Positions 1-8,771 are shown, counted from the first letter of the stretch. The stretch: 64,000 nucleotides of DNA from Neobacillus piezotolerans (GCF_003362805.1 NZ_QNQT01000001.1:930001-994000), one strand, 5' to 3'. The notes: a model not told the origin generated them from the sequence alone. Program-made: numbers and translations.

Positions 1-358
1 TGAGTGACATTCTATCTTGATTTAGGCAGTAGTATGTCACGCAAATGAGGTTTGCGTGACATTCTTTCTTGATTTGGGCAGTAGAATGTCACGCAAGAGG
101 GGGTTGAGTGACATTCTATCTTGATTTAGGCAGTAGAAAGTCACGCAAATGGGGTTTGAATGACATTATTTCTTGATATAGGCAGTAGAATGTCACGCTA
201 GTGGGGTTTGAATGACATTCTATCTTGATTTAGGCAGTAGAATGTCACGCAAGTGGGGTTTGAATGACATTCTATCTTGATTTAGGCAGTAGAATGTCAC
301 GCAAATGGGATTTGAAAGACATTCTTTCTTGATTTGGGCCGTACAATGTTACTCATCC
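1..358. repeat. Tandem array of seven 52-bp palindromic units
   Basis: The core TGACATT recurs at 5, 57, 109, 161, 213 and 265, with a degenerate copy (AGACATT) at 317, giving an exact 52-bp period. Each unit has inverted arms TGACATTCTA and TAGAATGTCA around a conserved loop (ttgatttaggcag), extended in some copies to GCGTGACATTCT/AGAATGTCACGC, so each can fold as a hairpin. The last copy is degraded at its right edge. The array may continue left of the window. No open frame or gene is associated. Confidence 0.9.
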
Positions 359-390
359 GAAATTGCAGAACCCCAACACCCATCCTAAAA

Positions 391-420
391 CAAAAAACAC
401 CGGCTTCCATGCAGCCGGTG
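391..420 (-). terminator. Intrinsic terminator of the DUF3243 gene
   Basis: Arms caccggct/agccggtg lie just past the stop codon, followed on the minus strand by a run of six T. Confidence 0.85.
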
Positions 421-433
421 CTGAAAATCAATG

Positions 434-766
434 TTATTCCGCCCACTTAATGAGCATGTGGGCAAGCATATGGCGCTCCTGGTCATTTCCGACTTGCCAC
501 AGTTCCATCAGGAGCGCTTCCTCACGGTTCTGCGGTTCGGCATTTTTGGCAAGATAATTCGCGACCTTTTGGGCGGCGACCGCCAATTCTTCCTCATCCA
601 TCCCGATCCGCTTTCCAAGTTCAATCCGTTTGCTCAGGTAGGAACGGAATTCATTGAAGTCCTGGAGTTTGTCATACATTTTGCCTTCGTCAATCCTGTC
701 AACGACTTCATCAACTTTTGAAGGCTCAAAATCCCCATCCTTATGGACTGCATGATCCTTTTCCAT
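434..766 (-). CDS. DUF3243 family protein (YmfJ-like)
   Basis: Small soluble protein of 110 residues. Residues about 36-110 match the DUF3243 pattern: an FxxYLxKRIxLGKxIGMDEE segment, a VANYLAKNAEPxN segment, and a C-terminal LMELWQVGNDxExHMLAHM helix. The first 35 residues are a charged, likely disordered extension. I chose the ATG at 766 because GGAGGG sits about 8 bases upstream; an in-frame ATG two codons earlier overlaps that ribosome site. The family is widespread in Bacillaceae and its function is unknown. It is a single-gene unit with its own terminator. Confidence 0.85.
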   Translation of the reverse strand: MEKDHAVHKDGDFEPSKVDEVVDRIDEGKMYDKLQDFNEFRSYLSKRIELGKRIGMDEEELAVAAQKVANYLAKNAEPQNREEALLMELWQVGNDQERHMLAHMLIKWAE

Positions 767-943
767 TTTCATCACCCTCCGTTTAGTCAATTTCCTAGTA
801 CTATTACCCCTGGCTAATTCGGTCAAACATCAGAAATGGTCCGGATATTAAGTGAATATTCGCGAATTTGTCCCTCCACGCTTTGCATCAGGCGGGGAAC
901 ATGGTATTGTCAATTTAAGAAATTGATTAGGAGAAACTGCTAA

Positions 944-1771
944 ATGGAAATAGAACAATTAAAAAGCTACTTCAGTGAAAAAATTGAAGCCAACCTCGAA
1001 CGAATTACGGAAGAACTCATTTCGGAAATGCTCTCGTTCTACCACTTCCGCTTCCAGGATGAGGAGCAGAAAAAGATTACAACCGAAAAATTCAGAGAGC
1101 TTGTCCAAATTGTCCTGAAATGCCTGAAAGATGAGGATGTAAAGGACCATGCCTTCAAATGGGGGGAAATAATAGGAGCAAATTCCGTCCAAAACGGAGG
1201 GGATCTTGGAAGGACCATTAAGGGGGTTACTATTTATAAAAATGTCATTTGGTCCTTTTTGTTTGAAGAGGGGAGGAAAATTCAAATAAACCAGGAGGAG
1301 CTGCTGGACATCATTATTGAAACCGACCATATTTTTAACAATATGGTCCATGGCTTCAGCACCTCGTTTACAAACAATGCCGAAAAACTTCTCTTGGAAT
1401 CCAGGGAACTGTATCTGAAAATATCCGTCCCGATCGTGCCAATTTCGCAAAAGCTGGCTGTACTCCCGCTTATCGGGGATATAAATGAAATGCGGTCAGA
1501 AACCCTGATCGTCGATTCGCTGGATACGTGCGTGAAAAAGCGGATTGAAACGCTTGTCATCGACCTTTCCGGAGTCTACGAAGTCGATTTGATTGGAATT
1601 GAAGTTCTGTTCAAACTGATTCGCTCCTTAAATCTGCTGGGCGTGACGCCGGTGATTACCGGGATGAAAGGCGAGCTTAGCCAAACCTTCATCAATCTTG
1701 GCATTAATCTCAAAGGCATATCGATTTACAGCAATCTTGAACAGGCATTGAAGGAATTGCAGTTTTTTTAA
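944..1771 (+). CDS. RsbR-type STAS domain co-antagonist
   Basis: 275 residues. The N-terminal half (about 1-140) is helical, like the non-haem globin sensor domain of RsbR paralogues; residues about 159-275 form a STAS domain with IDLSGVYEVD (206-215) and ITGMKGELSQT. In the family these proteins build the stressosome with RsbS and release RsbT to activate sigma B, a role inferred here from homology only. The threonine that normally follows VD in the phosphorylatable VDT motif is Leu216, so regulation at that site would differ from RsbRA. Start ATG has a GGAG site upstream. It stands alone and ends at a bidirectional terminator. Confidence 0.85.
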   Translation: MEIEQLKSYFSEKIEANLERITEELISEMLSFYHFRFQDEEQKKITTEKFRELVQIVLKCLKDEDVKDHAFKWGEIIGANSVQNGGDLGRTIKGVTIYKNVIWSFLFEEGRKIQINQEELLDIIIETDHIFNNMVHGFSTSFTNNAEKLLLESRELYLKISVPIVPISQKLAVLPLIGDINEMRSETLIVDSLDTCVKKRIETLVIDLSGVYEVDLIGIEVLFKLIRSLNLLGVTPVITGMKGELSQTFINLGINLKGISIYSNLEQALKELQFF

Positions 1772-1869
1772 AGGATAATATTAAATTTTGTGTGCGTTAA
1801 ATTCCGATACCTGTGCTATTTTTCGGGTAAGTCCAATCGCTTCTTGGGTAATGCAACCGAAATTACTAA

Positions 1870-1918
1870 AAAACCAAGGCGTTCGCATGAGCTGTGTGCG
1901 TTGCCTTGGTTATTTTTT
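1870..1918. terminator. Bidirectional terminator between convergent genes
   Basis: Arms aaccaaggc/gccttggtt enclose a loop that itself contains gttcgca/tgtgcg pairing. T-rich tails follow on both strands, serving the STAS gene and the VanW gene. Confidence 0.85.
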
Positions 1919-1926
1919 ATGCGCTA

Positions 1927-2850
1927 CTATTTATCCGTCCTATGCATAAATGTCGTCTCTTCGGGGAGGATGGCGGGAGCTCCGGGGATGCTCCGTGGGC
2001 GAAATTCAATATTAGGAGCAGAGTAAAGGGTGACCGACAATTGGCTCCCATACGCATGGGCCCGGATTAAAACAGGCTGGCTGTAAGGGTTTTTAAAAAC
2101 AAAATCGGGGCCATACCAGCTGACCGTCGCATCGCGGCCTGAAGGGACATAGGTGACAGCCTTCGTATGCGAATACCGCTGGACAATCGACATGCCGGCG
2201 TTGTCCGCCGCGTTGAACAAGGTTGAGGATACCTGGCAAATCCCCCCGCCAATCCCTTCCGATAATTCACCGCGCACGATGACCGGGGCTTTCATGTACC
2301 CTCGCTTCGCTGTCCTTTTCCCAATCGCTTTATTAAAGGAAAACGTTTCACCCGGGAAAACGACTTTGCCGTTCAGCGTTTCAGTGGCAAGCTTGATATT
2401 ATGGGACCGCTCCTTGTTTCCTCCATTAAAAAAGGTTGTATAGCGGCCAATCAGCCTTGACCTGATATGGTCGAGCAGCTCGCTATCAACGTCCGGGTAG
2501 ATGATCCTAGTCGGTACCTCTGCCTTTAAAGGCGCTCCGGTATAAAAAAAGGAAAGCAAAGCCTCCTCCATTTTTTTGCGGTCAAGCTCGACGCCTGATT
2601 TTTCTGCAACAATTGCCCCTGAGGCACCTATTTTCGCATTTTCCGGGAGGCGCTGTACTTCTTTTGAAAGGCTGTCCAATAAATGGCTGATTTTATCCGG
2701 GTTTGGGAAAGTGCTGCCTGGAACAGGGAGAAGGGTAATATCCGCGCGGGGTATGGCCGCGAGAAGCTGGCCGCCAGATTCAATGGATAAAGTGTGTCCG
2801 TCAAATGGCAGTAAAGTTATAATGGCTGAAAGTATAAAGTGTCTCATCAT
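1927..2850 (-). CDS. VanW family protein, secreted
   Basis: 307 residues. A short hydrophobic N terminus (MMRHFILSAIITLLPF) suggests a signal peptide or anchor. Residues about 165-280 are a VanW domain: FPGETFSFN, GGGICQVSSTLFNAA, and a C-terminal beta-rich segment ending PVLIRAHAYG. VanW occurs in vancomycin-resistance clusters and in many spore formers, but has no proven enzymatic activity. Start is the first of two adjacent ATGs, with GAGGAGG upstream at longer than ideal spacing. It is convergent with the STAS gene. Confidence 0.85.
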   Translation of the reverse strand: MMRHFILSAIITLLPFDGHTLSIESGGQLLAAIPRADITLLPVPGSTFPNPDKISHLLDSLSKEVQRLPENAKIGASGAIVAEKSGVELDRKKMEEALLSFFYTGAPLKAEVPTRIIYPDVDSELLDHIRSRLIGRYTTFFNGGNKERSHNIKLATETLNGKVVFPGETFSFNKAIGKRTAKRGYMKAPVIVRGELSEGIGGGICQVSSTLFNAADNAGMSIVQRYSHTKAVTYVPSGRDATVSWYGPDFVFKNPYSQPVLIRAHAYGSQLSVTLYSAPNIEFRPRSIPGAPAILPEETTFMHRTDK

Positions 2851-2906
2851 TTTTGGGCAATCCTCCTCTTTTATTAGTATGGATGAACATACAGGAAATA
2901 ATGAAT

Positions 2907-2934
2907 GAAAAAAACCCGCAGCCAGTGCGGGTTT
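2907..2934 (-). terminator. Terminator of the DUF948 gene
   Basis: Arms aacccgca/tgcgggtt around gccag lie just beyond the stop, with a run of eight T on the minus strand. Confidence 0.85.
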
Positions 2935-2945
2935 CTAGAAAGACG

Positions 2946-3284
2946 TTAATAAGCGGGCGTCCTCGTCTTCTTCTTTCCTTTCAGCTTTATCGATGGGCGG
3001 ATTTTTACCAGCTTTTTAAAAGTGGAAAGGGTATCTTTAGCGGCATCCGCTGTAAAGGTAACGGCTTCTTTTTTGTAATCGATGTCTGCGATTAGTTCTT
3101 GCTGGCTTTTGGCCAGTTGGTCCGATTCCACCTTTAGCGTGTCCGCTTTTTGCTGCACCCTCGCAACTGTTTCGTTTAGCCTATTGATAGCCGGTTTCGC
3201 TTCCTTGAATGTTTTGAAGGCGGCAAACCCCAAGTAGGCCAAGGACAGGATGACGGCCGCTATACTCAAATAAACAATCCACAT
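2946..3284 (-). CDS. DUF948 family membrane-anchored protein (YtxG-like)
   Basis: 112 residues. One N-terminal membrane segment (WIVYLSIAAVILSLAYLGFAAF) precedes a long amphipathic helix, about residues 25-85, with heptad-like spacing (RLNETVARVQQKADTLK), then a basic tail rich in Lys and Arg. This is the DUF948 layout of B. subtilis YtxG, a general stress protein; the function is unknown. GGGAGGAATTT sits upstream of the ATG. No co-transcribed ytxH was found. Confidence 0.8.
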   Translation of the reverse strand: MWIVYLSIAAVILSLAYLGFAAFKTFKEAKPAINRLNETVARVQQKADTLKVESDQLAKSQQELIADIDYKKEAVTFTADAAKDTLSTFKKLVKIRPSIKLKGKKKTRTPAY

Positions 3285-3616
3285 ACATAAATTCCTCCCA
3301 CGAGTCGTTTTTTTATTTTTACCCGTAATACGGTATTTCTAACAGGAACGTTGAAATTCAATCGAAAAAACCGAGAATACAATTAAGGCTTCATAGAAGA
3401 TTTAGTGTTTCTGTCGCATTTCGCAAGGTACTTACATGATAACTCAAAGTTTGGGCGGTTTTTCTTGTTATGTCATACATATTGGCTCTTTTTGTATATA
3501 GATGTAGTTTGAAAATTTAAGTTATTTTTTGGAGGGTCGGGAAAAAACAGTTATAATGGGTAAGCGGCCCCATCTGCAAGGAAGGGCGGCAATTTTCAAA
3601 GGGGGGAAATTACCGG
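3285..3616. other. Intergenic region without recognised gene
   Basis: About 330 bases between divergent genes. Nothing coding was seen. AT-rich stretches around 3470-3540 could hold promoters for either side, but none is convincing. Confidence 0.6.
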
Positions 3617-5125
3617 ATGGATAAACAGAAAGCAATCCAGGATTTTAAAGCTCTTGACGAAAAGATTACCCATTTTCAAAGCATATCTGGCCTAGCTGAT
3701 TGGGATCAAAAAGTAATGGCGCCCAAAAAAGGGCGCGCGCAATTCGCCAAGGCGATTGGCACGTTGCGAACAGAAGCGTTCAAGATTTCGATCTCGGATG
3801 AAATGGGCAGGCTGATTGAAGAATTGAATTCGGATTCCGTGGAGCTCGATGAAATGGCTGCCGCGCAAGTCCGTGAACGGAAAGAACAGTATGACCGATT
3901 CAAGCGGATTCCCGCCGAGGATTTCAAGGAATTCGCCATCCTTACTGCCCAGGCGAATGACGCGTGGGAACACGCTAGGGAGCATAATGATTTCGACCAT
4001 TACGCGCCATATCTCGAGAAAATCGTAGGGTTCAGAAGGAAATTCGCCGAGTTGTACGGCTATGAGGCGCATCCGTATGATGCCGTCCTTAGTGAATTTG
4101 AACCTGGACTGATGGTTGCGAAGTTAGACCCGATCTTTGCGAAGCTTCGTGATACAAGCGTCACGCTGTTGGAGAGAATTAAAAAATCTCCAAACCAGAC
4201 GCCTTCAGAAATTTTCAATCAAAAATATCCGATTGATAAACAAAAGGAATTCAACCGCTACATATTGCCGATTATCGGATTTGACATGGAAGCTGGAAGG
4301 CTTGATGAAACAGTGCATCCTTTCGCCCAAACGATTACGATTGGCGATGTACGTTTGACGACAAGGTATCTTGAAGAAAATGTCCGGTCCGCGCTTTTCG
4401 GAACAATCCATGAAGCCGGCCATGGCATCTATGAACAAAACATTGACCCGAAATATGAAGGAACCGTATTGGCGGGAGGGACATCTTTTGGCATCCACGA
4501 GTCCCAGTCGCGGTTCCTGGAAAACATGGTCGGCCGCAGCAGGGCGTTCTGGAGTTATTTCTACCCAAGGCTTGTCGAGTATTTCCCCGAGCAGCTTGCA
4601 AATATCGGCGAGGAAGATTTTTACCGGGCTGTCAACACGGTTGAGCCTTCGTTTATCAGGATTGAAGCGGATGAACTCACCTATAACCTCCATATCATGG
4701 TCCGTTATGAAGTCGAAAAAGCGCTCATGGCTGGCGAATTGGAAGTTCACGAACTTCCTGCAGTCTGGAATAGGAAAATGGAAGAGTACCTGGGAATCAT
4801 CCCCGCCACAGACCGGGAAGGCGTGCTTCAGGATGTCCATTGGTCGTTTGGAGGAATCGGCTACTTCCCTTCCTATTCGCTTGGCAACCTTTACGCAGCG
4901 CAAATCCTGAATACACTCAAAAAGGAAGTACCTGGTTACGAAGCAGCGATTGCAGAGGGGAATTTCGCCCCTGTGATGGGATGGCTGAAAGAGAAAATCC
5001 ACAAATACGGTTCGCTTTACAGGCCAAATGAACTGATTGTCAAAGTAACCGGAGAAGAACTGAACGCCGACTACCTTGCTGAGTACCTAGAAGCGAAGTA
5101 TTCGGAAATTTATAAGTTATCTTAA
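3617..5125 (+). CDS. Carboxypeptidase M32 family (YpwA-like metallocarboxypeptidase)
   Basis: 502 residues, the usual full length for family M32. It removes C-terminal residues from peptides in the cytoplasm using one metal ion. Zinc ligands are visible as HEAGH at 265-269, with the downstream HESQSR (294-299) supplying the third ligand glutamate. Other M32 landmarks are GIGYFPSYSLGN and a C-terminal YRPNELI segment. The ATG follows GGGGGGAAA. It is monocistronic with a terminator directly after the stop codon. Confidence 0.93.
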   Translation: MDKQKAIQDFKALDEKITHFQSISGLADWDQKVMAPKKGRAQFAKAIGTLRTEAFKISISDEMGRLIEELNSDSVELDEMAAAQVRERKEQYDRFKRIPAEDFKEFAILTAQANDAWEHAREHNDFDHYAPYLEKIVGFRRKFAELYGYEAHPYDAVLSEFEPGLMVAKLDPIFAKLRDTSVTLLERIKKSPNQTPSEIFNQKYPIDKQKEFNRYILPIIGFDMEAGRLDETVHPFAQTITIGDVRLTTRYLEENVRSALFGTIHEAGHGIYEQNIDPKYEGTVLAGGTSFGIHESQSRFLENMVGRSRAFWSYFYPRLVEYFPEQLANIGEEDFYRAVNTVEPSFIRIEADELTYNLHIMVRYEVEKALMAGELEVHELPAVWNRKMEEYLGIIPATDREGVLQDVHWSFGGIGYFPSYSLGNLYAAQILNTLKKEVPGYEAAIAEGNFAPVMGWLKEKIHKYGSLYRPNELIVKVTGEELNADYLAEYLEAKYSEIYKLS

Positions 5126-5132
5126 CGGAAAA

Positions 5133-5165
5133 GAGGGCGCGCCGCTTGGTGTGCCTTCTTTTTTA
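5133..5165 (+). terminator. Terminator of the M32 carboxypeptidase gene
   Basis: An 11-bp stem gagggcgcgcc/ggtgtgccttc (three G-T pairs) is followed by TTTTTT. Confidence 0.85.
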
Positions 5166-5223
5166 ATCGATAAGGATTGAACGTATGCCTGTTATTCCCA
5201 ACTTTAAGATTGAACTCATCGGA

Positions 5224-5251
5224 TCGTTTAGTGTAAAATTACACTAAACGA
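5224..5251. promoter_or_regulatory. Perfect 13-bp inverted repeat, probable operator
   Basis: Arms TCGTTTAGTGTAA and TTACACTAAACGA are separated by AA. The site ends four bases before the ribosome site of the next gene, and the downstream sequence lacks a T tail, so an operator fits better than a terminator. The cognate repressor is not identifiable nearby. Confidence 0.75.
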
Positions 5252-5265
5252 ATTGAGAGGGTTGA

Positions 5266-6726
5266 GTGGCTGTGCGCAGAATTTTTTTTCTTGTGTCGAT
5301 TTTTTACATAGTGATTCCAGTTGTTCTATCGATGACTGTTGGGTATGTAGCAGTTTCAGCTGGAGAGGCGGGAGGAATAATCGGGGCGGCAGGATTTTTG
5401 GCGGGAGGAATTGGAGCCGGATGGTATTTTGCCAAACATGACCGAAACGAATTAAACGGTTACCGTAAATACTTCCCTGTCTTTCTGCCTTTGTTCCTTA
5501 CCGTTTTTTCAGCTGCCATCCTTATGGCTGCCACAAAAGGGCATTTTGGCAATGATTTGTGGGCGGTGTTTATCTTCTTGTTTTTCCCATTCCTGCCTAA
5601 CAGCTTTCTCAGTGTTTTAGGCGGCCAACTCATGCTCGCTTTCTTCGCGCCTTTTGCATATTTCCTTGGCTTCCAGGGAGCGTATTTGGCTGTGGATAAA
5701 CGGAATCGGCCAAAGTGGAAATCGGTTGTGGCGGGAGCGGTTTCCATTGCCCTTAGTCTGGCGATATCGGCCTTTGTCCTTTGGCAAAGAAGCCAGACGG
5801 TTTTGCCATCCTATGGGTTTAAGTACGAAAATGGCTATTCGAGTGTGGATTTAACCCCTTATTATGTCACTAACACATCGAATATATTGCCGAAGCTCAA
5901 TGAACCCGCCGACTTTTCGTTAGAAAAAAAGGAAGAAATGCCTATCCTGGACGGCGCTGAAGCTGCTTATCCAGTGTATGCGGCTTTCGCGAACTCTGTC
6001 TATAAAGACATTGGAGCAATCAATGACGGAAACGAGAAATATGGGGAAATTGTCAGTTTTACAAATACGATTTATGCGTTCGAACGGCTTCTCTCGGGCG
6101 AGGTTGATATTTTTTTCGGCGCCCAGCCATCGGAAGACCAGAAGCGGGTGGCGGAGTCGCAAGGCAAGGAATTGCTTCTGACGCCAATCGGAAAGGAAGC
6201 CTTTGTCTTTTTTGTAAATAGTAAAAATCCGGTCGATTCGCTTACCATCGACCAAATTAAAGGGATTTATTCAGGGCGGATAACAAATTGGAATGAAGCG
6301 GGCGGAGGGAATGACAAAATCAGGGCTTTTCAGCGGCCCGAAGGCTCAGGCTCGCAAACCATCATGCAAGTAATCATGAAAGGCACCCCGCTGATGGACC
6401 CATTAAAGGAAGAAGTCATGGGGATGGGGGATATCATGGAAGAGGTGGCGTCCTATAGGAATTATAAAAATTCCCTTGGGTACTCATTCCGCTTTTTTAC
6501 GACGGGAATGAACCCGAACAAAGATATTAAATTACTGGCAATTAATGATGTTTTACCAAATGCCGAAAATATTCAAACTGGCAGCTATCCGTATGTTGTC
6601 AACCTTTACGCTATTACATTGAAGGATAATCCAAAAAAAACTATCGAACCATTCCTCGGCTGGATGCAAGGTCCCCAGGGCCAAAAGCTCGTCGAAGAGG
6701 TTGGTTATATTCCGTTCAAAAAATAG
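5266..6726 (+). CDS. PstS-like substrate-binding domain fused to a polytopic membrane domain
   Basis: 486 residues. The first about 175 residues hold roughly six hydrophobic segments; the remaining about 310 form a periplasmic-binding-protein type II domain of the PstS class (ILDGAEAAYPVYAAF, DIFFGAQPS, SGRITNWNEAGG, RPEGSGSQT). The SGRITNWNE and EGSGS motifs are typical phosphate-binding elements, so phosphate or a related anion is a reasonable but unproven ligand. GTG at 5266 is preferred (GAGAGGG five bases upstream); GTG at 5272 is possible. No pstCAB genes follow. A 28-bp palindrome lies immediately upstream. Confidence 0.85.
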   Translation: MAVRRIFFLVSIFYIVIPVVLSMTVGYVAVSAGEAGGIIGAAGFLAGGIGAGWYFAKHDRNELNGYRKYFPVFLPLFLTVFSAAILMAATKGHFGNDLWAVFIFLFFPFLPNSFLSVLGGQLMLAFFAPFAYFLGFQGAYLAVDKRNRPKWKSVVAGAVSIALSLAISAFVLWQRSQTVLPSYGFKYENGYSSVDLTPYYVTNTSNILPKLNEPADFSLEKKEEMPILDGAEAAYPVYAAFANSVYKDIGAINDGNEKYGEIVSFTNTIYAFERLLSGEVDIFFGAQPSEDQKRVAESQGKELLLTPIGKEAFVFFVNSKNPVDSLTIDQIKGIYSGRITNWNEAGGGNDKIRAFQRPEGSGSQTIMQVIMKGTPLMDPLKEEVMGMGDIMEEVASYRNYKNSLGYSFRFFTTGMNPNKDIKLLAINDVLPNAENIQTGSYPYVVNLYAITLKDNPKKTIEPFLGWMQGPQGQKLVEEVGYIPFKK

Positions 6727-6867
6727 GAGAGAAACCATTCCTTTCTTTTGTATATCTTACAGGAAAATTTCCGGAAAAACATGGACGCATTCCCGATTTA
6801 TGTTACTATAAAATGAGACTTTAGACACAGTTTTGTCATTATATATTAGTTAATGGGGGAATGAAAA

Positions 6868-7068
6868 ATGGAAGTTGCGAACGGAATTGGAATGGGCTTA
6901 TTGCTGCCAATTATGTTGATTCAACTGGTACTGCTTGTCGTCGCGATTATTGACCTAATCCGGACGGAAGAAACGAACGGACCGAAGTGGTTATGGGCGC
7001 TCGTAATTTTATTCATTGGTTTTATCGGGCCAATTGTTTACTTTATTTTCGGAAGGAGAAATAATTGA
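6868..7068 (+). CDS. PLDc_N domain small membrane protein (YxlE-like)
   Basis: 66 residues with two membrane helices separated by the RTEETNGPKWLW loop, the signature of the phospholipase D N-terminal (PLDc_N) family. In B. subtilis the comparable YxlE is encoded in the sigY operon and helps to hold SigY inactive. Here it is the first gene of a three-gene unit with ABC transporter genes matching yxlF and yxlG. Its stop codon overlaps the next start codon. No sigY, yxlC or yxlD is present. Confidence 0.85.
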   Translation: MEVANGIGMGLLLPIMLIQLVLLVVAIIDLIRTEETNGPKWLWALVILFIGFIGPIVYFIFGRRNN

Positions 7069-7976
7069 TGCCCCTCGTCCAAATCAGAGGCCTTAGAAAG
7101 AATTTTAAAGGAAACGAGGTCATCAAGGGACTTGACTTTGTCCTTAAGAAAGGGAAATGCACCGCGTTGCTAGGCCCAAATGGCGCTGGAAAAACAACTA
7201 CCCTAAGAATGCTTTCCGGGCTGATGGAACCTAGTGGGGGCACGATTGATTTTACCGATGCGAAAAAAGGTGAAGACATCCGCAAATTCATTGGCTACCT
7301 GCCGCAATTTCCTGTTTATTACAACTGGATGACCGGCCAGGAATTCCTAAACTACGCGGGAAGGCTGGCAGGACTTTCAAAAAAGGAAGCAAAGGAGAGG
7401 ACCGAAGAACTCCTTGGATTGGTAGGGATTGCCGATGCGAAAAAGCGGCCGGTCGGGAAATACTCAGGCGGGATGAAACAGAGGCTAGGAATCGCACAGG
7501 CGCTTATCCACCGTCCAAAGCTCATTATGCTGGATGAGCCGGTTTCCGCGCTGGATCCGTTTGGCAGAAGGGAAGTCCTCGAACTTCTGGAAAAATTGAA
7601 AAACGAAACGACTGTCCTTTTTTCCACGCATATATTGAATGATGCCGAGGAAGTTTGCGATGAGATCCTCTTCCTTCATAACGGGGAAATCGTCGAAGCG
7701 GGAACGATGGATGAATTGCGTGACCGCCACAAACAATCGAGGGTTGAGCTGCAATTCAAAGGCCAGGCGGAAGAATTTAAGAAAGCTTTCGCATCAGCCG
7801 GGTATGTTCAAGGCATTGAAGTTGACGGCAGCCAAATGAAGATTTTTGCATCCGACCTTGATGAGGCAACAAAAGGTATCCTTAAGATTGTGGCTGATGG
7901 AGAGTTTCCCATTACCAAGATTGAATCAAGCAGGATGACGCTCGAAGATATTTTTATGAAGGTGGTGGGAAAATGA
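7068..7976 (+). CDS. ABC transporter ATP-binding protein (YxlF-like)
   Basis: 302 residues. Walker A GPNGAGKTT, signature YSGGMKQRLG, Walker B LIMLDEP and the H-loop histidine in FSTHIL are all intact, followed by a C-terminal extension of about 90 residues typical of drug or peptide export ATPases. The ATG at 7068 shares its A with the upstream stop codon, with GGAAGGAG ahead; a TTG one codon earlier is less likely. It should couple to the membrane protein encoded next. Confidence 0.9.
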   Translation: MPLVQIRGLRKNFKGNEVIKGLDFVLKKGKCTALLGPNGAGKTTTLRMLSGLMEPSGGTIDFTDAKKGEDIRKFIGYLPQFPVYYNWMTGQEFLNYAGRLAGLSKKEAKERTEELLGLVGIADAKKRPVGKYSGGMKQRLGIAQALIHRPKLIMLDEPVSALDPFGRREVLELLEKLKNETTVLFSTHILNDAEEVCDEILFLHNGEIVEAGTMDELRDRHKQSRVELQFKGQAEEFKKAFASAGYVQGIEVDGSQMKIFASDLDEATKGILKIVADGEFPITKIESSRMTLEDIFMKVVGK

Positions 7977-8752
7977 GCCAGTTTCTTACCCTTCTCCAGA
8001 AAGAAATTCTTGAAATGTGGCGGAACTTTAAATGGGTCTGGGTCCCGATTGTATTTATTATTCTCGGGGTACAGGAGCCGTTGTCAACCTATTACCTTCC
8101 TCAGATTATTGACTCAATTGGAGGGCTTCCGGAAGGAGCGGTAATTGAAATTCCAACCCCTGCTCCTGCCCAGGTGCTCGCCGGGGGCTTGGGTCAGTAC
8201 AATATGATGGGATTCATTATTATTATTCTGTTATGTGCAAGTCTCGTGGCTGGTGAGGTAAAAAACGGTACAGCCGCAATGATTCTAGTTAAGCCAGTTA
8301 AACATGGTAACTACATAGCAGCCAAGTGGGCAGGCGCCCTTTTGCTCGTTTGGACTTCATTCTTCATCGGGTTTCTTGTAACTTGGTATTATACTGGGCT
8401 CCTTTTTGACTGGGTCCCTTTTGACACATTTCTTGGCTCCTTTTTTATCGAAGGATTATGGTTATCATTCATCGTAACGATTACATTATTCTTCAGCTCA
8501 ATTTTCGTCGTTCCGGGAGCAGCGGGATTTTTAGCAGCCGCAGTAGCCATCATCCTCTCGCTCGCAAGCAGTTCGCTTTCCCATCTCCTGGAGTGGAGCC
8601 CGGGATTGCTGCCTTCATACGCTTCAAGCTATCTTGTTGAGGAAAGCCTGAAACGGGACGGGGTTATCGCGATTACGCTTACAGTTGTTCTGCTTTTCAT
8701 CCTGATTTTCGTGGCTATAAGGATTTTCAGGAAAAAGGAACTTGCAGCCTAA
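7973..8752 (+). CDS. ABC transporter permease (YxlG-like)
   Basis: 259 residues, ABC-2 type. Six hydrophobic segments are visible, with an extracellular loop after the first helix and the GEVKNGTAAMILVKPV cytoplasmic motif common to this class. It overlaps the ATPase gene by four bases (ATGA), so the two are translationally coupled. The substrate is unknown. The operon ends at a strong terminator. Confidence 0.88.
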   Translation: MSQFLTLLQKEILEMWRNFKWVWVPIVFIILGVQEPLSTYYLPQIIDSIGGLPEGAVIEIPTPAPAQVLAGGLGQYNMMGFIIIILLCASLVAGEVKNGTAAMILVKPVKHGNYIAAKWAGALLLVWTSFFIGFLVTWYYTGLLFDWVPFDTFLGSFFIEGLWLSFIVTITLFFSSIFVVPGAAGFLAAAVAIILSLASSSLSHLLEWSPGLLPSYASSYLVEESLKRDGVIAITLTVVLLFILIFVAIRIFRKKELAA

Positions 8753-8771
8753 TCCATTTTAATAATTTTCA

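Noticed and set aside
1-358. CRISPR array
   Set aside because: The whole 52-bp unit is repeated including the loop and linker; there are no unique spacers and no cas genes.
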